In this document: in pieces, positions 22,430 through 34,054 of the stretch
Position numbering within the stretch: position 1 is the stretch's first letter
Layout of the letters: each line of letters starts with the position of its first letter
Assembly: GCA_933228895.1 (NCBI GenBank)
Contig: OW121853.1
Span: 124,826,133-124,890,132, forward strand
Direction: 5' to 3'
DNA: 64,000 nucleotides
From: Platycnemis pennipes
Lineage: Eukaryota > Arthropoda > Insecta > Odonata > Platycnemididae
Made by a program: the position numbers and the translations under genes
The notes under the pieces: model-generated
What the model saw: only the letters and a program-made list of their open reading frames with translations
Told to the model about the DNA's origin: nothing
The model's database searches: none

Positions 22430-23060
22430 AAGCATCCGATGCGAGCTCTCACTGGTCAAGAATCGGGAGATAAAAGTGCGGTTGGGAGACGGAGAAGAGA
22501 TGGACTAGATGGTCTCGCTATGGAGGGAACATGCGCATGGAATGGATAAGACGGTCCTATCCCAGGGGTCTCCTTGACGTGGCCAGAGAAATGCTTGCCT
22601 CCCTGTGTAGGACGGCGGGGATTCGGACGGGGGACAATCGATGCTCAAACCCACGTCCCCACGAGCACGAGGGCGCATAACGCAGGGACACTTGCGACCC
22701 CCTCCCCCCAAGCGTGGGGGAGGAAGGGGGATGAGGGAGGCCATCCCCCAGGGGAGGAGCCAAGAAACCCCAGTCGACGATCTCACAATCCGGCCTTTTC
22801 CACGCAAGAGATTTGTGCCCCAATTCAAAATATTTTCCTCGACGCGTAGGGGACCATTTATTTATCGAGAGACCCTCACGTTGCCCTGACCGCCCTAATC
22901 GCCGTCCCTTTCCCGATGCTCGACAAATAGACGCTCCCCTTTCCCCGATCCCCAGGGACCCCTAAACCCCTCACCCCATTTCTCTCCTCCATCCTTCCCA
23001 GTAAATGCGTCCTGTTTCTCCCCCTATCGGAAACCTGGTAAGGCTCGAAAGGTCCCTTTG
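22430..23060. other. GC-rich island
   Basis: CG-containing, C-run-rich sequence creates four overlapping frames of 80-107 codons on both strands at 22505-22889. None has a recognisable domain and they mask one another, so I call no gene. Promoter-like DNA cannot be excluded. Confidence 0.4.
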
Positions 23061-24735
23061 CTGTCCAATCAAGGGTAACTGCTGAACTTTGACGACGAAA
23101 CGAAAGCTAGGCCTGTCATTATCATTTTGACTGTTTGAGAGTCGGGTCAGTCAAGAGTGTCCACGAAGGTCTTGGCGAGTGAAACAAGTGGTATGGAAAC
23201 ATGCATTGAATCGGAGCGAGAAAATCCCATGTATGAGGTAAGATGTGGATGTTGACTTGTTCCTTGAAGACAGGCAATCACAATCGTCTTATTCACTGCA
23301 AAATGGATATTCTGTAGTGAATGCATTATTTATTTAGCCCATAAGTGAATGTATAGCCAACAAATGCCAGTTTTGTACTTGGAAAACAGGGCTCCCGTAA
23401 AGAACAAATTTTCGTCCCCAGTTCGCGATTTTGACGAAAATAAATGGTTCACATTGGAATCCTTTTGGTAATCATTTCAATTTTACATTACAATAATAAA
23501 ATTCATCTATTCAATAGAGAATCTTTTTATAACAAGTTTCGCGGTATCACGTTTTCGGGACTTGAAAAGGCTGTTACCTAAGAACATAGACGTAAATAAA
23601 TTTTCTTTAAAAATTGGAAAAAAGTAAAAATATTTGTTATAATGTAGTTCAACCACTGCTATCCTAAAAAGATTACAAATGATTTCCATATTAATGGGGC
23701 TTTGCAAATGCTAGCAGAGGCGGCGTTCAAAATTCAACGATTTCCCAGCACTGCAGAGACCGATCAAGGATGAAGCCAACTGTTTCGTTACCTTTAATCC
23801 CGGTTATGACTGCTTTGACGTAAATAACATAATTTAGTTCACCTCGTAATTGAATCGCTATAGCATTTCGCAACCATAATTTCTTCCCTCTGCAATTAAC
23901 ATATTCAATCAATATCTATCATTGTAGAGAATAGTTACATTTAAAATAATAATTCTTAATCAGGAGACCCCATTACATAATTCCAAGACAAAAGTTATGT
24001 GACAATGGCAATAAATATTTCGTCTCCCATGTCATGTAATCAAATTACAGTGTCCTGGAAGTGCGTTATTATGAATGAGTTATCATGTTTCTAATACTCT
24101 GAAATGAATCGTCTGTCCTTGATACAAACGCGATTTTCCCTCTTGGTGGAGCGTGTTTCAAAACTTCCCTGGTAAACTACTTGCTGGGGATTTGCTGGGC
24201 GTGATTACAGGCGCTAAGAAGTCGTTAGGTGGGCGGATACTAAGGCTGTTGCTGGCACTCCATGGGAGCTACCGTATCAAATCAGCTTTCGGGCACCGTA
24301 CAGATTAATTTTTGTCGTCCTGACAAATCCACCTCCGCACACCCACGCCTGTCATTCAAGCCTCGATTGAGGTGTGGATGTCATATTTCCTGACACGTTG
24401 TAGTCTGTGACGCACGCACCCAGAGGCACCCACGCACACAAGACCCTCATCCCTCTCCCCCCCCTCTCTGATTCGCGGGCCCACCTCGGACCTGAGGGGC
24501 CATCCCTCTTCCTCTCCCCTCTCCTCACCATCGCCCACCATCCATGCACTACAAAAATATTCATACTTCCTCCAAGGAGGAAGAAAACTTGGGATGTAGG
24601 GGTAACATTTCAATAGGGGTGACTTTGCGTCCGAAAGATGGGGTGTGAAATGCACGCCGGGAAAACCTGATGACCGAAAGAAGGCCGAGATGACACCAAA
24701 AATTGATATGAAATTGCAATTTCATCATATCATCT
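23061..24735. other. Unassigned stretch with small GC-rich patch at 24400-24545
   Basis: AT-rich apart from the C-rich patch. Short overlapping frames only, no repeat match found. Confidence 0.45.
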
Positions 24736-25092
24736 ATCCATCCATGCATTCGGCTTAAGAATCTTTTCAGGCTATGATATTTGGAATCATTTACAGTTAT
24801 TGCATGATTCACAAGGCCTCTTACTGACAAGTTCTCTTATTGTAAGATTAAAACCCCTGCGGCATAGATATAAGACGCATGGAATGAAGTAGGAATGAGT
24901 ATCTTAAGAATCTTTTCAGGCTATGATAATTGTAATCATTTAGAATCATTGCATTTCCATCCAATACCTAAAATAACCAGAAGAATAGAATCTAACGATT
25001 ATAATCGGTAGGTAAAGGCGCAGATGAGTATTTTGGATAATTTGCATTCAATATCGCTTTCTTTACCGTCTTCAAGAATGAAAATGTGCGTG
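24736..25092 (+). repeat. Local duplication, copy 1 (itself internally repeated)
   Basis: From CTCTTATTGTAAGATTAAAA at 24834 onward it parallels 25828-26112: GCGGCATAGATATAAGACG, AATGAAGTAGGAATGAGTAT, an AACCAGAAGAATAGAATCTA segment and GCGCAGATGAGTATTTTGG. The piece TTAAGAATCTTTTCAGGCTA occurs twice here (24757 and 24904). Confidence 0.8.
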
Positions 25093-25824
25093 TATTTCCT
25101 GCAAGAATGAGTAGCTTCTTCTTTGAGCATTAGAAGGCCGATTAAGATTCCCCCCTGAAAAAAAAATCCAAACTAAAAACAAAATCACAATCATATATCC
25201 ATCTTGAATCAAACGAACGTGAATAACGCGATAGTAAATAATGGTATGTGTTTGTTATTATTCCCAATGCCAGCTCACAGGGATGCAAATCATGATCATT
25301 GTCATCCTCCCATCTCCCTCCCTAACCGCCATTTATTTCAGCTCGAAAGTTCCCGCGAAACGGATGGAAGAGGGATCACCGACAGAGCCCTCTTGTTCCT
25401 CCCACTAATGAGGCCACGAATCATTGCGCAAAGGCTCCCTCCGAATCATCCTCGACTGCGCCGTCAAATCTGGAAATCTAAATTGATACCACTGAACTGA
25501 TTCGGGACCCCGACTGACGTTTCAGTTATTTTTACGGATACCTAATTTCAATTTTACCAGTGAAAAACTATATGACGACTTGGGAATCACTATTGAAAGA
25601 CTTAAAAGTAATTTAGTTACGAAAGTCTCATTTTCATTACAATCTTACGTTTAATGACATTAAATTAACAGCAAGTTTTTGAAATGTTTAATGTTGATTT
25701 CAGTTTATACTTGCCGTATTGAACGTTAAATGGAAGACTCTTCCTGTTGGGGATGCACTCGAAATTTGAATATGGTAACACTAGGCATGACTCTCATTGG
25801 AGGGAAAGTGGTGCTTTCTCCAAC
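25093..25824. other. Unassigned spacer between duplicated blocks
   Basis: A 98-codon frame at 25204-25500 has no recognisable domain. The rest is AT-rich. Confidence 0.4.
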
Positions 25825-26112
25825 TTTCTCTTATTGTAAGATCATAGATTAAAACCACTGCGGCATAGATATAAGACGAATGGAATGAAGTAGGAATGAG
25901 TATTAGCACATCTGGAGAACGGATGCATTCGGCTTAAGAATCTTTTCAGGCTATGATATTTGGAATCATTTTGAATTATTGCATTTCCATCCAAAACCTT
26001 AAATAACCAGAAGAATAGAATCTACGATTATGATCGGTAGGTAATGGCGCAGATGAGTATTTTGGATATTTTCCATTCAATTTTGCTTTTTTCATCGTCT
26101 TCAAGAGTGAAA
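25825..26112 (+). repeat. Local duplication, copy 2
   Basis: Colinear with 24834-25092 at an offset of about 994 bp. It contains one TTAAGAATCTTTTCAGGCTA (25934) preceded by GCATTCGGC, as at 24748. Copy 1 therefore carries an additional rearranged unit. Confidence 0.8.
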
Positions 26113-26679
26113 ACATGCGCGTGCATTACCCATTATCATAACTAGCACAAATTCTCACAGCACATTCGATTCCAGGCATAATCAAAGAGTCCCTCTCCTT
26201 TTTACCCAAAAATCACATTTCATATTTTTCTAATAATTGTCCCTCACACGCTCACTTTTTATAAGAATAAACGCATCCATTTTCATGAATGACTTGATGT
26301 GAATAATTACAGGGGTTGTTCCTACTTTTTTTACATCTCTTTAGGACTCTTCATTTTTATTTTTCACAAGGTAATATTTCTATATCACAGGAATTCCACG
26401 GAATATAATCATTCAACTCGACCGAAATATTTCATTTGCTCACAACATCGGGCAAAGTCGTTAATGTTCTTCGCTTCTAGTTCACAATCCTTGACAATAT
26501 GGCAATTTTGCAGCTCGCCTCCATGCGGAATTCTATGCATGAGTGATGCGTGGCAATCACTTGAACACGTTTTGGGATCGGTTTGCGTCGTCTTGGAAAT
26601 TTACATCATTGTTAGAAAAATCTTTCAATGGTTGATTTTTTTTAGATGAATAATGCACATGTGAAGCGGTGGTAATCAT
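26113..26679. other. Unassigned stretch
   Basis: A 116-codon plus frame at 26299-26649 is hydrophobic at its start but matches no family I recognise. It lies in AT-rich sequence and is probably chance. Confidence 0.35.
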
Positions 26680-27120
26680 CCCCTTTAAAGGGCCTATTTG
26701 TATCCCTTTTGAGGCGCGGGGTGCGACCTCCCTCGAGGAGACGGTGTCGTCTCGTCAGGGGGCGGGGGCGGAGAGCAGCCGTTCTCTTCTTTCGATACGA
26801 GGGAGGACGGGGGGAGGAGGATAAGGGGTGCATAGGGAGGGCAGGTGTGCTTTGAGAGGGGGAGGCGAGGCGAGCTCTAATTGGCAGAGGAGGAGCAGGG
26901 GGAGGGAAGAACTAAAGGGTGGAAGATTGCCTTGTTACCGTGATCCCCGCCCACACTTTGGTTGGAGTCCGATTTCAGATAATAGGGGAGGGATTTCCGA
27001 TCCTTGGACCGTGATGAAAAGGTCTGCCTTTATTTACCTGTTATTCCGGGAGACCCAGATGTGGGCTCCCGTAATATCACGTGTCAAACCTCTTCCTTGG
27101 CCATAAAACCCAACCAACCG
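26680..27120. other. GC-rich island
   Basis: A G-rich plus strand with CG dinucleotides. Frames at 26642-26833 (minus) and 26828-27106 (plus) are arginine/proline-rich shadows of low-complexity DNA. Confidence 0.4.
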
Positions 27121-27905
27121 CCACCACATAGGCCATCTCTCCAAACCCCTTCAAGCCACGACAAGGGAGACTAAGCCCATCGAAGGACTTCTTTTTTCGC
27201 TACTTTATCGCCAGGATATCGGACGAAGGCATCGCAGGCTACGACGCAATCGATATCCTTATTTGCGGCGGTTTTTTATTGCTATCCAATTGCTGCGCAA
27301 TTACGGTTTTGGGACTATTTGCAAAGACTGTTTATAAATACTTGCCTTACAAAAATGAGGCAAGGAAAGGTTTTAATTGAATTATGCCTCTAAATCTTCA
27401 CAATTTTTTGAGGAACAACGATCTCACAATTCATGAGTGCAGTTATTTAAATGATTCAAGTTACATACATTAATAAGTATTGAAAAATTGAAGATGTGAA
27501 ATTTCAATTAATATTCAATCAAGCAGCATTCGCACTTTTCCGCGGAGTTTTTAATAAACTGCAAGATTCAACAAAAAAGACACCTTAAGTTACAAGAAAA
27601 AATTTATTTAGAGAGTTCCTTCTTAATATATGCGTTGTCTCCCTTGGAAAAATATTTGTCTTGTACCTGAAGATAAATATGTGGGTCGAAAACGAAGTGC
27701 ATTTAAAACTCCGAAGATAAGTGAGAGTGTTGTCTGATTGAATAATTAATTTTTGGAACTGGAATTTTTGGAATGTAGTGGAATTTATCCCACTACATTA
27801 CACCCTAAATCTATTGAAGTAATCCAATTGTTATTGACCATATATTGTGCCCGGTGAAATTCAAAGTGTTACCGGAAACAAGATATATTCCAATCGGTAA
27901 TCCGT
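27121..27905. other. Unassigned stretch
   Basis: AT-rich. A perfect 8-bp hairpin TGTAGTGG...CCACTACA lies at 27774-27798. Confidence 0.45.
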
Positions 27906-28444
27906 AATGGGGTCGTTTACCATATTTTTTTAATTGCCGAATATGATAGAGTTTGTAAAATAAAAAGACCCGTATTTTTCCGTTTTTTGATCCGTCAATT
28001 ATTTCTCGAGTTATAGGCGTCGAAAAACTAATGTTTTTAACCCTTTCGGAAAAGTGGGTGTGGTGCAACCTCTGACGTATATTGACTTCGTCCAATCACA
28101 ACTGAGCCCGCGAAGCTACTTCGCCTTATCGCAAAGGGGGGGGACACAGCTGACTCTGCCAATCGGAGCAGTTACGACATCATCTGTGCGAGCAGACCTT
28201 CCGAGAATCCCCCTCCACTCCCTTCCCTTTCCATATGAGCAGTCAAGGACGGGAGGAAAGTGACGTCAATGTTATCACAGCAGCATTTTCGGTGGGCGTC
28301 ACCTTTTGCTTATTTTAATTTTTGATTTATGAGTGAATGGTTATGGTTAGAAGATTAATTTTTTCACTAAATTTCTTTTTTCGTTTCCATCTAACAATTT
28401 CGTGTACAAAATTGCGATTTTGGTTCCGAGTAAACGCCCCCATT
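27906..28444 (+). mobile_element. Non-autonomous TIR element of about 540 bp, copy A
   Basis: The ends are AATGGGGTCGTTTAC and GTAAACGCCCCCATT, an imperfect terminal inverted repeat of about 15 bp. The whole body recurs inverted at 51406-51938 with the same ends, which fixes the boundaries. No transposase frame is present. I could not resolve a target-site duplication, so the superfamily is open. Confidence 0.85.
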
Positions 28445-29616
28445 CGCAATCCTCAAATGTTAACGATATTTTCTAGCACTTCAAAAGCTGTTGGTGAAAA
28501 TTATGTTAGAGAGGGTGGACGGGACAAGTGATTAGTTGTAATTAGATGCACCAATGAAAGTTAATTTAACGTAGAACTCTGGAGTGAGAAAAGGAAATAG
28601 AATTTTGGATAGAACGAGAAGTTGAAAATACACAAGAAGGATACGTATGTAAACTTGGAAAATTTGCCGGGAAGTAGGCGTACCCTAACAAACTCTTTAC
28701 TTTACTAGCATCGCAGAGAGGCTGCTTTATATCCAATTTCTGGGGTTCAAAGTTCAGGAGCGGTTTGCTGGTTTTTTGGGAAAACATCGGAATGAGTCTA
28801 AAATTGGCCAGTTGCGCCTGGAAAAAGATATAGAGGCGGCTCTTCATAGGACATTTGATGTAATTACCTAAATGGAACTTTCCGTGAAAGAATAAAGATT
28901 CGCTCGGATTGTTTTTTAAGCGAAACGATTGAATTTTACGTCCACGAGGGACGTTTTGTGGAGCTATTTAGTTGTATCCCACTCTCCACTGGCGGAGGTT
29001 CAATCTTCTACGAGGTCTGGGGGAGGAGGAGGATTCAACTGGGATGAGGTTGCTCTGAGTAGGAGGGAGGGGGATTTTACTCGTGTATGCTGATGAGCAA
29101 CACGGTCAGGAAATTCAGAAGCTATACTCAGGGATCAGCGCACGAACATATCGGCCGCTGAATGGAACCATCCTCGCCTATAATTCTCGTCAGGAAGGAA
29201 ATAGAGGGTGATTATGGTGAAGGGAACGCTGATTACTTCGTTGCTGTTGCTGCCCGTTTGGATTCAAACATACCACCCCCCCCCTCTTCAACTTAAGCTG
29301 CCTTTCCTTCCAACCCCCACTATTCTCACCGATTGTAATTATCGAATTGGACGGCAAGAAATACGAGGCTTCCCACATCCAAACCAGTCGCTCCACGGAG
29401 AGCCGACAAACGCGCCCGATTCGGTGAAATTCTTCGCTCTAGTTGTAGCCTCCCTCCACGGGTTACCCGACCGGCACCCAACAAACAATTTGTATCTATT
29501 CCTCCTTTTGGATGTGCTCCCTTAATACTACCGTTGAACACCCTGGATGGACGGTCGTGCTCTCCAAGTGAACATTTTGCATAAAGTGTGAATACAAATA
29601 TGCATAAAAAATCCTT
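28445..29616. other. Unassigned stretch
   Basis: Frames at 28566-28847 (minus) and about 29190-29637 (both strands) overlap and lack domains. A C run of about 11 bases lies near 29273-29284. Confidence 0.4.
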
Positions 29617-29922
29617 GTGGGTTGTACTTTTGACCATAGGGGTTATCTCAAATAGGTAACCAAGGAGTCACTTGGTGCAAACACGATTGGTTTGCACATT
29701 TATTGTGCCTTAATCGACCATTACGATATCATTAACGGTTTCCACTTGAGCTTTTCTCATCGGCCTGGACTATGGAGATAAAATAAGATGCAAGTATAAA
29801 CAATGAATGAGGTCGTAATCAGTGGTTTTAATGCACCAAATCCGCGAAACATTCATGTTTGTACCATATGACTCCTTGGTTACCTATTCTAGATAATCAC
29901 GATGGTTTCAAACCAAACCTCC
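29617..29922. repeat. Foldback (long-TIR) element, copy C
   Basis: Left GTGGGTTGTACTTTTGACC then AATAGGTAACCAAGGAGTCA; right ACTCCTTGGTTACCTATTCT and TTTCAAACCAAACCTCC. Arms and centre are colinear with 3416-3733, more diverged at the outer left end. Confidence 0.82.
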
Positions 29923-30548
29923 GTGTTCTATCTTGATTCAACAAGCTTTACTCATGTGTTGAAAAACACACTTCTTAATATATCTGGTAGTAATTTATAA
30001 ACGCATAAATTGAATCGGACTAAATCCTGAAATATCGTCACTAGATCAAACTGCATCCATGTCCGCTAATAACTATACAACCATGAATACGCGAAATCTT
30101 AGGATTGGCAGATCAAACACATGTGTGTTCAGTTGCTCACACATCATGCGTTATAAAAATATGGTGCAATCACCAATGCCGCTTAAAAAAATGGTAATGA
30201 TTCATATTTAAAAATTTCAATCCAATATTTTTTCGTAGAATTGAATCCACTTGTGTCATCGTGTGTCGTTGACATAATTCAGAGAACTACTAAATAAATA
30301 TATCGCAGCCATAAAATAGCACCCTAAAAATTTTCTTTCATTTCCCTAATCGTCCTTTGATTACTTCTTAAGTGAATTTAAGGTTCATGATAAGAAACAC
30401 ATGTCCTCTCTTCACCATTACGCGATTCAAGTCATCTGATCCGGTGGACTTTCAGTTGGTTTCAGTGGACGCCGCTGTGGTTAAATTTGGGCTCTATTTG
30501 CTTGTTAACTAGGTGTTAACACACATGCAGTCTCCAAAGGAGGTTGAA
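29923..30548. other. Unassigned AT-rich stretch
   Basis: No gene or window-wide repeat recognised. Confidence 0.45.
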
Positions 30549-31086
30549 TAAAACGCTATATTTTTTAAGAAGTAGACCATTCCCAAACACCCTCATACTG
30601 CCTTCATTGTTACTCATAGTCTGGAATGCCATGGTCTCCTCCGGTATAATCTAAACTCCTTGTAACGAACTAACCAAATATCAACAATCCACTGGGTGGG
30701 GATATAAAAAATTGATAGATAATAACCATCTAGCCGCATGTGACCCTATTATCTAACATGTGTTCCCTAGCTGCATGTCAATAGCGCATTTTAAGTGATA
30801 TTCACCACCTGCCAAACACCCTTGAGGTAAATTGCAGGATATTATGTAGATGCATATGAAAAATGTCAAATTTTACAGTGAGAGCATCGAAAATAGAATC
30901 AAATTAGGAATCAATCTATTTTTTGGTTGTGTCTTCAGAAAGAGACGTTTATTGTAAACTTAGACGAAATACCGCGAAACACCCCAGCCCTCACCATAAT
31001 TTTAAAATTTGAAGTGATTTTTTGATTAATATATTGATGAAGACATCAAATAACCTCCCTGAATCACTTATATCACACGATATTTT
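30549..31086 (+). repeat. Composite element carrying a LINE-B tail, copy 1
   Basis: Runs from AAACGCTATATTTTTTAA to the TATATCACACGATAT end. The same 540-bp unit lies inverted at 41000-41541. Inside, 30740-30852 is a recognisable LINE-B 3' end (ATGTGACCCTATTATCTAAC, CACCTGCCAAACACCC, a TTATGTAGATG tail). Further non-LINE sequence follows (GAGAGCATCG, ATACCGCGAAACACCCCAGC). A LINE insertion therefore predates the duplication, or the element captured it. Confidence 0.75.
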
Positions 31087-31634
31087 AATTAGCGAGCCAA
31101 ATTTGGTTTTTAAATATGAAATAAAATATTTTCTTCTTCTTCCTCTTTTTCTCATATGAAACCAGGAATTTCAAAGGAAATTCACTGGCTCACATACTTG
31201 GAAGTTTGAATTTCACATTTATTGAGAAGGTCTCACCCTCAAAATATAAACTTTTTGATTGCAATGGCTGAGATAAATAAGCGTCATAAATATTTTTTTT
31301 ACCTTACTGGAAAGGAGAGAACCAGTAAACGGCATCAGTTAAAAATTTTTGGGAGTTATTATTTCAACAGTCTATGTCCATTTAAGAGGAAGAAATTTTT
31401 TTTTACGAGTTTGGATGTAAAAATTTCTGTATATCAGAAACTCACTAAAAAGATGAACATCTTTGGATAATTCGGGATAGCACTGAGAACACACTGGATC
31501 TTGAAAGCGTATCGGCGTTGACTTTGTGGTACTGTTTGATATCCATGTTAAATAAAAAGATCACTGGCACACTCGGCCTTTTAGACATTTCTCGATAAAT
31601 CTTTAAAAGGTCGAAACGATTGGATTATTGTACC
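31087..31634. other. Unassigned AT-rich stretch
   Basis: No domain-bearing frame. Confidence 0.45.
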
Positions 31635-31667
31635 CTGATGATGTCATGATGTGCCGAAACCATGGCT
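31635..31667 (+). ncRNA. Hammerhead-like motif, mildly degenerate
   Basis: CTGATGA (31635-31641), one extra T, stem II GTCAT/GTGCC-type with one mismatch, GAAA (31656-31659), stem III ACCATGGC, where the last base should be T to close the A-U pair. The CGAAACCATGG core equals that in the palindrome at 7454-7675. Confidence 0.45.
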
Positions 31668-32105
31668 GGAGGTGTGGCAGTGATTAAAGTGTGGAAACTG
31701 TTGCAGTGAACTTTTATTTTAACATGGCTACCAGATGTTGACTCGAGTATTTACCCTGAGATCGTATAATTTCAGACATAATGTTCAACCCAAAGGTCGG
31801 TCTGGTTGGTGAGTTTAAAGTTCGACCAGTTCTTAGACGAATAGCTTATGATAAAACACATATCGGGATAGGGTGGTCGATACCTTTCTTTCTCCCATCT
31901 GTCGTTTCACAGACATTTGGTACCCTAAAAAATCGGGACCAGGTCCTTAGCTCTACTTCAAGAACTAACACACCATGGTGTTTAAGGTGTTCGTGGACGG
32001 TGGCGCTGTGCACACGGCTAAGACTTCTCTGTGACATTGTATGTACGTCGGGCAGGAAACATTTTTACATTTAAGACCTCTATAGTTCCAAAGGAGAGAT
32101 GGTAG
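31668..32105. other. Unassigned stretch with a 97-codon frame
   Basis: The plus frame 31781-32074 directly follows the hammerhead-like motif and might derive from the element to which the motif belongs. I recognise no RT or GIY-YIG motif in it. Confidence 0.35.
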
Positions 32106-32180
32106 CCTTGGTAGCTTAATTTAAGCACCTGGCTGGTAATCAGGAGGTTCCGGGTTCGAGCCCGGTCAGGGTGGATGTTT
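32106..32180 (+). repeat. tRNA-derived SINE head or tRNA pseudogene
   Basis: Box A-like TGGTAGCTTAATTTAAGC and an excellent box B GGGTTCGAGCCC sit at tRNA spacing. A 5-bp anticodon stem CCTGG/TCAGG surrounds loop CTGGTAA, and the T arm is CCGGG/CCCGG. The flanking 7-mers do not pair into an acceptor stem, and no CCA or terminator T-run follows directly. A SINE head or pseudogene is more likely than a working tRNA. Confidence 0.55.
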
Positions 32181-33086
32181 TATTTGGAAATTCTACTATA
32201 ATGCATTGCAGCGAGTAACTACCCAGGTATTCGCAGTTCTCCAGTCCAAAATCCTTGAAAATTTGTTGCAACATATACATGTATGCATCTACCCGGCATA
32301 TTAGCGCTATATAAACCCCAAGGATCCACAGTTTAGGTATATTTTGGATCATGACCTATTTCAAAATTTACAAAGGAACTTTCCAATAACCTCATTCTTG
32401 CCTCTACCGGGGATTCACGGAAATTAGATAACGTACGTGGAAGGTGTTTCTGTTTTAGTCTATGTGACAATTGTGTGCCTCCCCTTGATCTGTAATTTTA
32501 TGGGCCGGTGTTAGTGCCGTAGGAGTAGAAGCGGGTGGAAAGTAGGGATAGGGAATTGGGGAGAGAAAAGGGGAACGAGAAGAGGGTGACAGGGAGGGAG
32601 GGCTATTAATTGGGAGTTAAAAGGAGGAATAGATGAGACATGAATAAGATTGGATTCGTCTGATGGTTCGAAGCTTCCATGAAGCATCGTTAAGGGTGGG
32701 TTTGAAATGAAAATTAGCGAAGCGACGCGGAAATAATTGGAAATTTGAGATTAAGGCGGTTAAAATCATTAATTACCGTCGGGAAAAATCCCCCTCCTGA
32801 CAGCCATAAGCTGAGCACGTCTCCACACTCGCGGCATGTCAGTGAGGTCAGACATTGAGGGGTCGGGCAGCCTGGCGGAGGCAATCAATATGCCCCCAGT
32901 GGTACCTCCATGAGGTCGGTGTCATTTCTGGCCTCTCGCTGCGTGGAGCGCGTGCCGCTTGCGTTCAGCCACCTAGTGACTGCATTCAGTCGCCACTGAC
33001 TGCATCACCTCTTTGCTCCAATTCTACATGACTCACCAGGCTCACCAATGGGAAGCTAAACTCAAAGCTATTTATCAACAAGCATA
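32181..33086. other. Unassigned stretch
   Basis: Purine-rich section about 32520-32640, otherwise ordinary. It may include the body of the SINE whose head is at 32106. Confidence 0.4.
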
Positions 33087-33094
33087 GGTATGAC

Positions 33095-33631
33095 TAGAGA
33101 TGGGCAACTTGGTTAATTACCGCGGTATTTTTCGTAAATTACCAACACCCCTGAAAAGTACCGTAATAAACGGTAGTTTTCAGAAAAGTTCTTTTTCAGA
33201 AAATTTCTTTCTCATGAAGAAACCATTGGAATTGGTAATATTATAAATTAGGAAGCTAAAACGATTTTTTTACATTGTGTCCACGATTAATTCCAATTAA
33301 TTCAGAATAAAATAACAAATGCACATTGCGCAGAGGTATGTCTTTGGAACGAAAATTTTTCATAGTGTGACAAAAGAGAGGCAAATTGCGTGTTGCTGCC
33401 AAATTTGTTTTAATTTTTCAATGAGTTATTATTGATAAACGTTGTGATATGTTTGATATAAACGTCGGCATTTATATCTTAATGCTATTTGATTTCGTTT
33501 GGAGTCCTCTGATAAAGATTTGCAGCTCAAAACTTAAAATTACCGGAAAATTACGGTAATTTTCGAAAATTACCGTAATTTACCGCGGTAATTTACCTCA
33601 ATTGAAAATTACGGTAATTTACCCATCTCTA
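33095..33631. mobile_element. hAT-type MITE (537 bp) with 8-bp target duplication
   Basis: Ends are TAGAGATGGGCAACTT and TTTACCCATCTCTA, terminal inverted repeats of the TAGNGNTGGGCAA kind typical of hAT transposons. The flanks GGTATGAC (33087-33094) and GGTACGAC (33632-33639) form an 8-bp target duplication with one mismatch. Sub-terminal regions are full of AATTACCG/CGGTAATT units and an ACCGCGGT palindrome near both ends. No transposase is encoded. Confidence 0.92.
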
Positions 33632-33673
33632 GGTACGACTAAAAATTCTAAAGCACGCTCTAACTGGATATCT

Positions 33674-34054
33674 GACAAGATTGACTAAATCTAAGTTGAT
33701 TATATTCACATTAAAGGAGTTAGTATAATTTTTTTCAAATTCCAGTTTTGAAGTATCCACGGTCTTGTGTACTTAATAATGTACTTACTCTGAATGAAAT
33801 AAATCTATTATTAAAAAAAGTGAACTACCGATTTAGCATTTTCTTTTTTAGACTACGAAATCAGACAAGATTGACTAAATCTAAGTTGATTATATTCACA
33901 TAAAAGGAGTTAGTGTCATTTTTTCAAATTCCAGTTTTGAAGTATCCACGGTCTTGTTCACTTCATAATGTAAAAAAATCTGAATTAAAGAAGTCTACTA
34001 TTAAAAAAAAGTGAACTACCGATTTAGCATTTTCTCTTTTAGACTTTGGAAATC
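33674..34054 (+). repeat. Tandem duplication, 190-bp unit, two copies
   Basis: GACAAGATTGACTAAATCTA starts at 33674 and again at 33864. Both units run through a TTTGAAGTATCCACGGTCTTG segment to GTGAACTACCGATTTAGCAT and TTTTAGACT. Divergence is low, so the duplication is recent relative to other repeats here. Confidence 0.9.

Noticed and set aside
32106..32180. Functional tRNA gene (Thr-like anticodon GGT)
   Set aside because: Acceptor stem does not pair and no terminator T-run follows directly, although boxes A and B are good.
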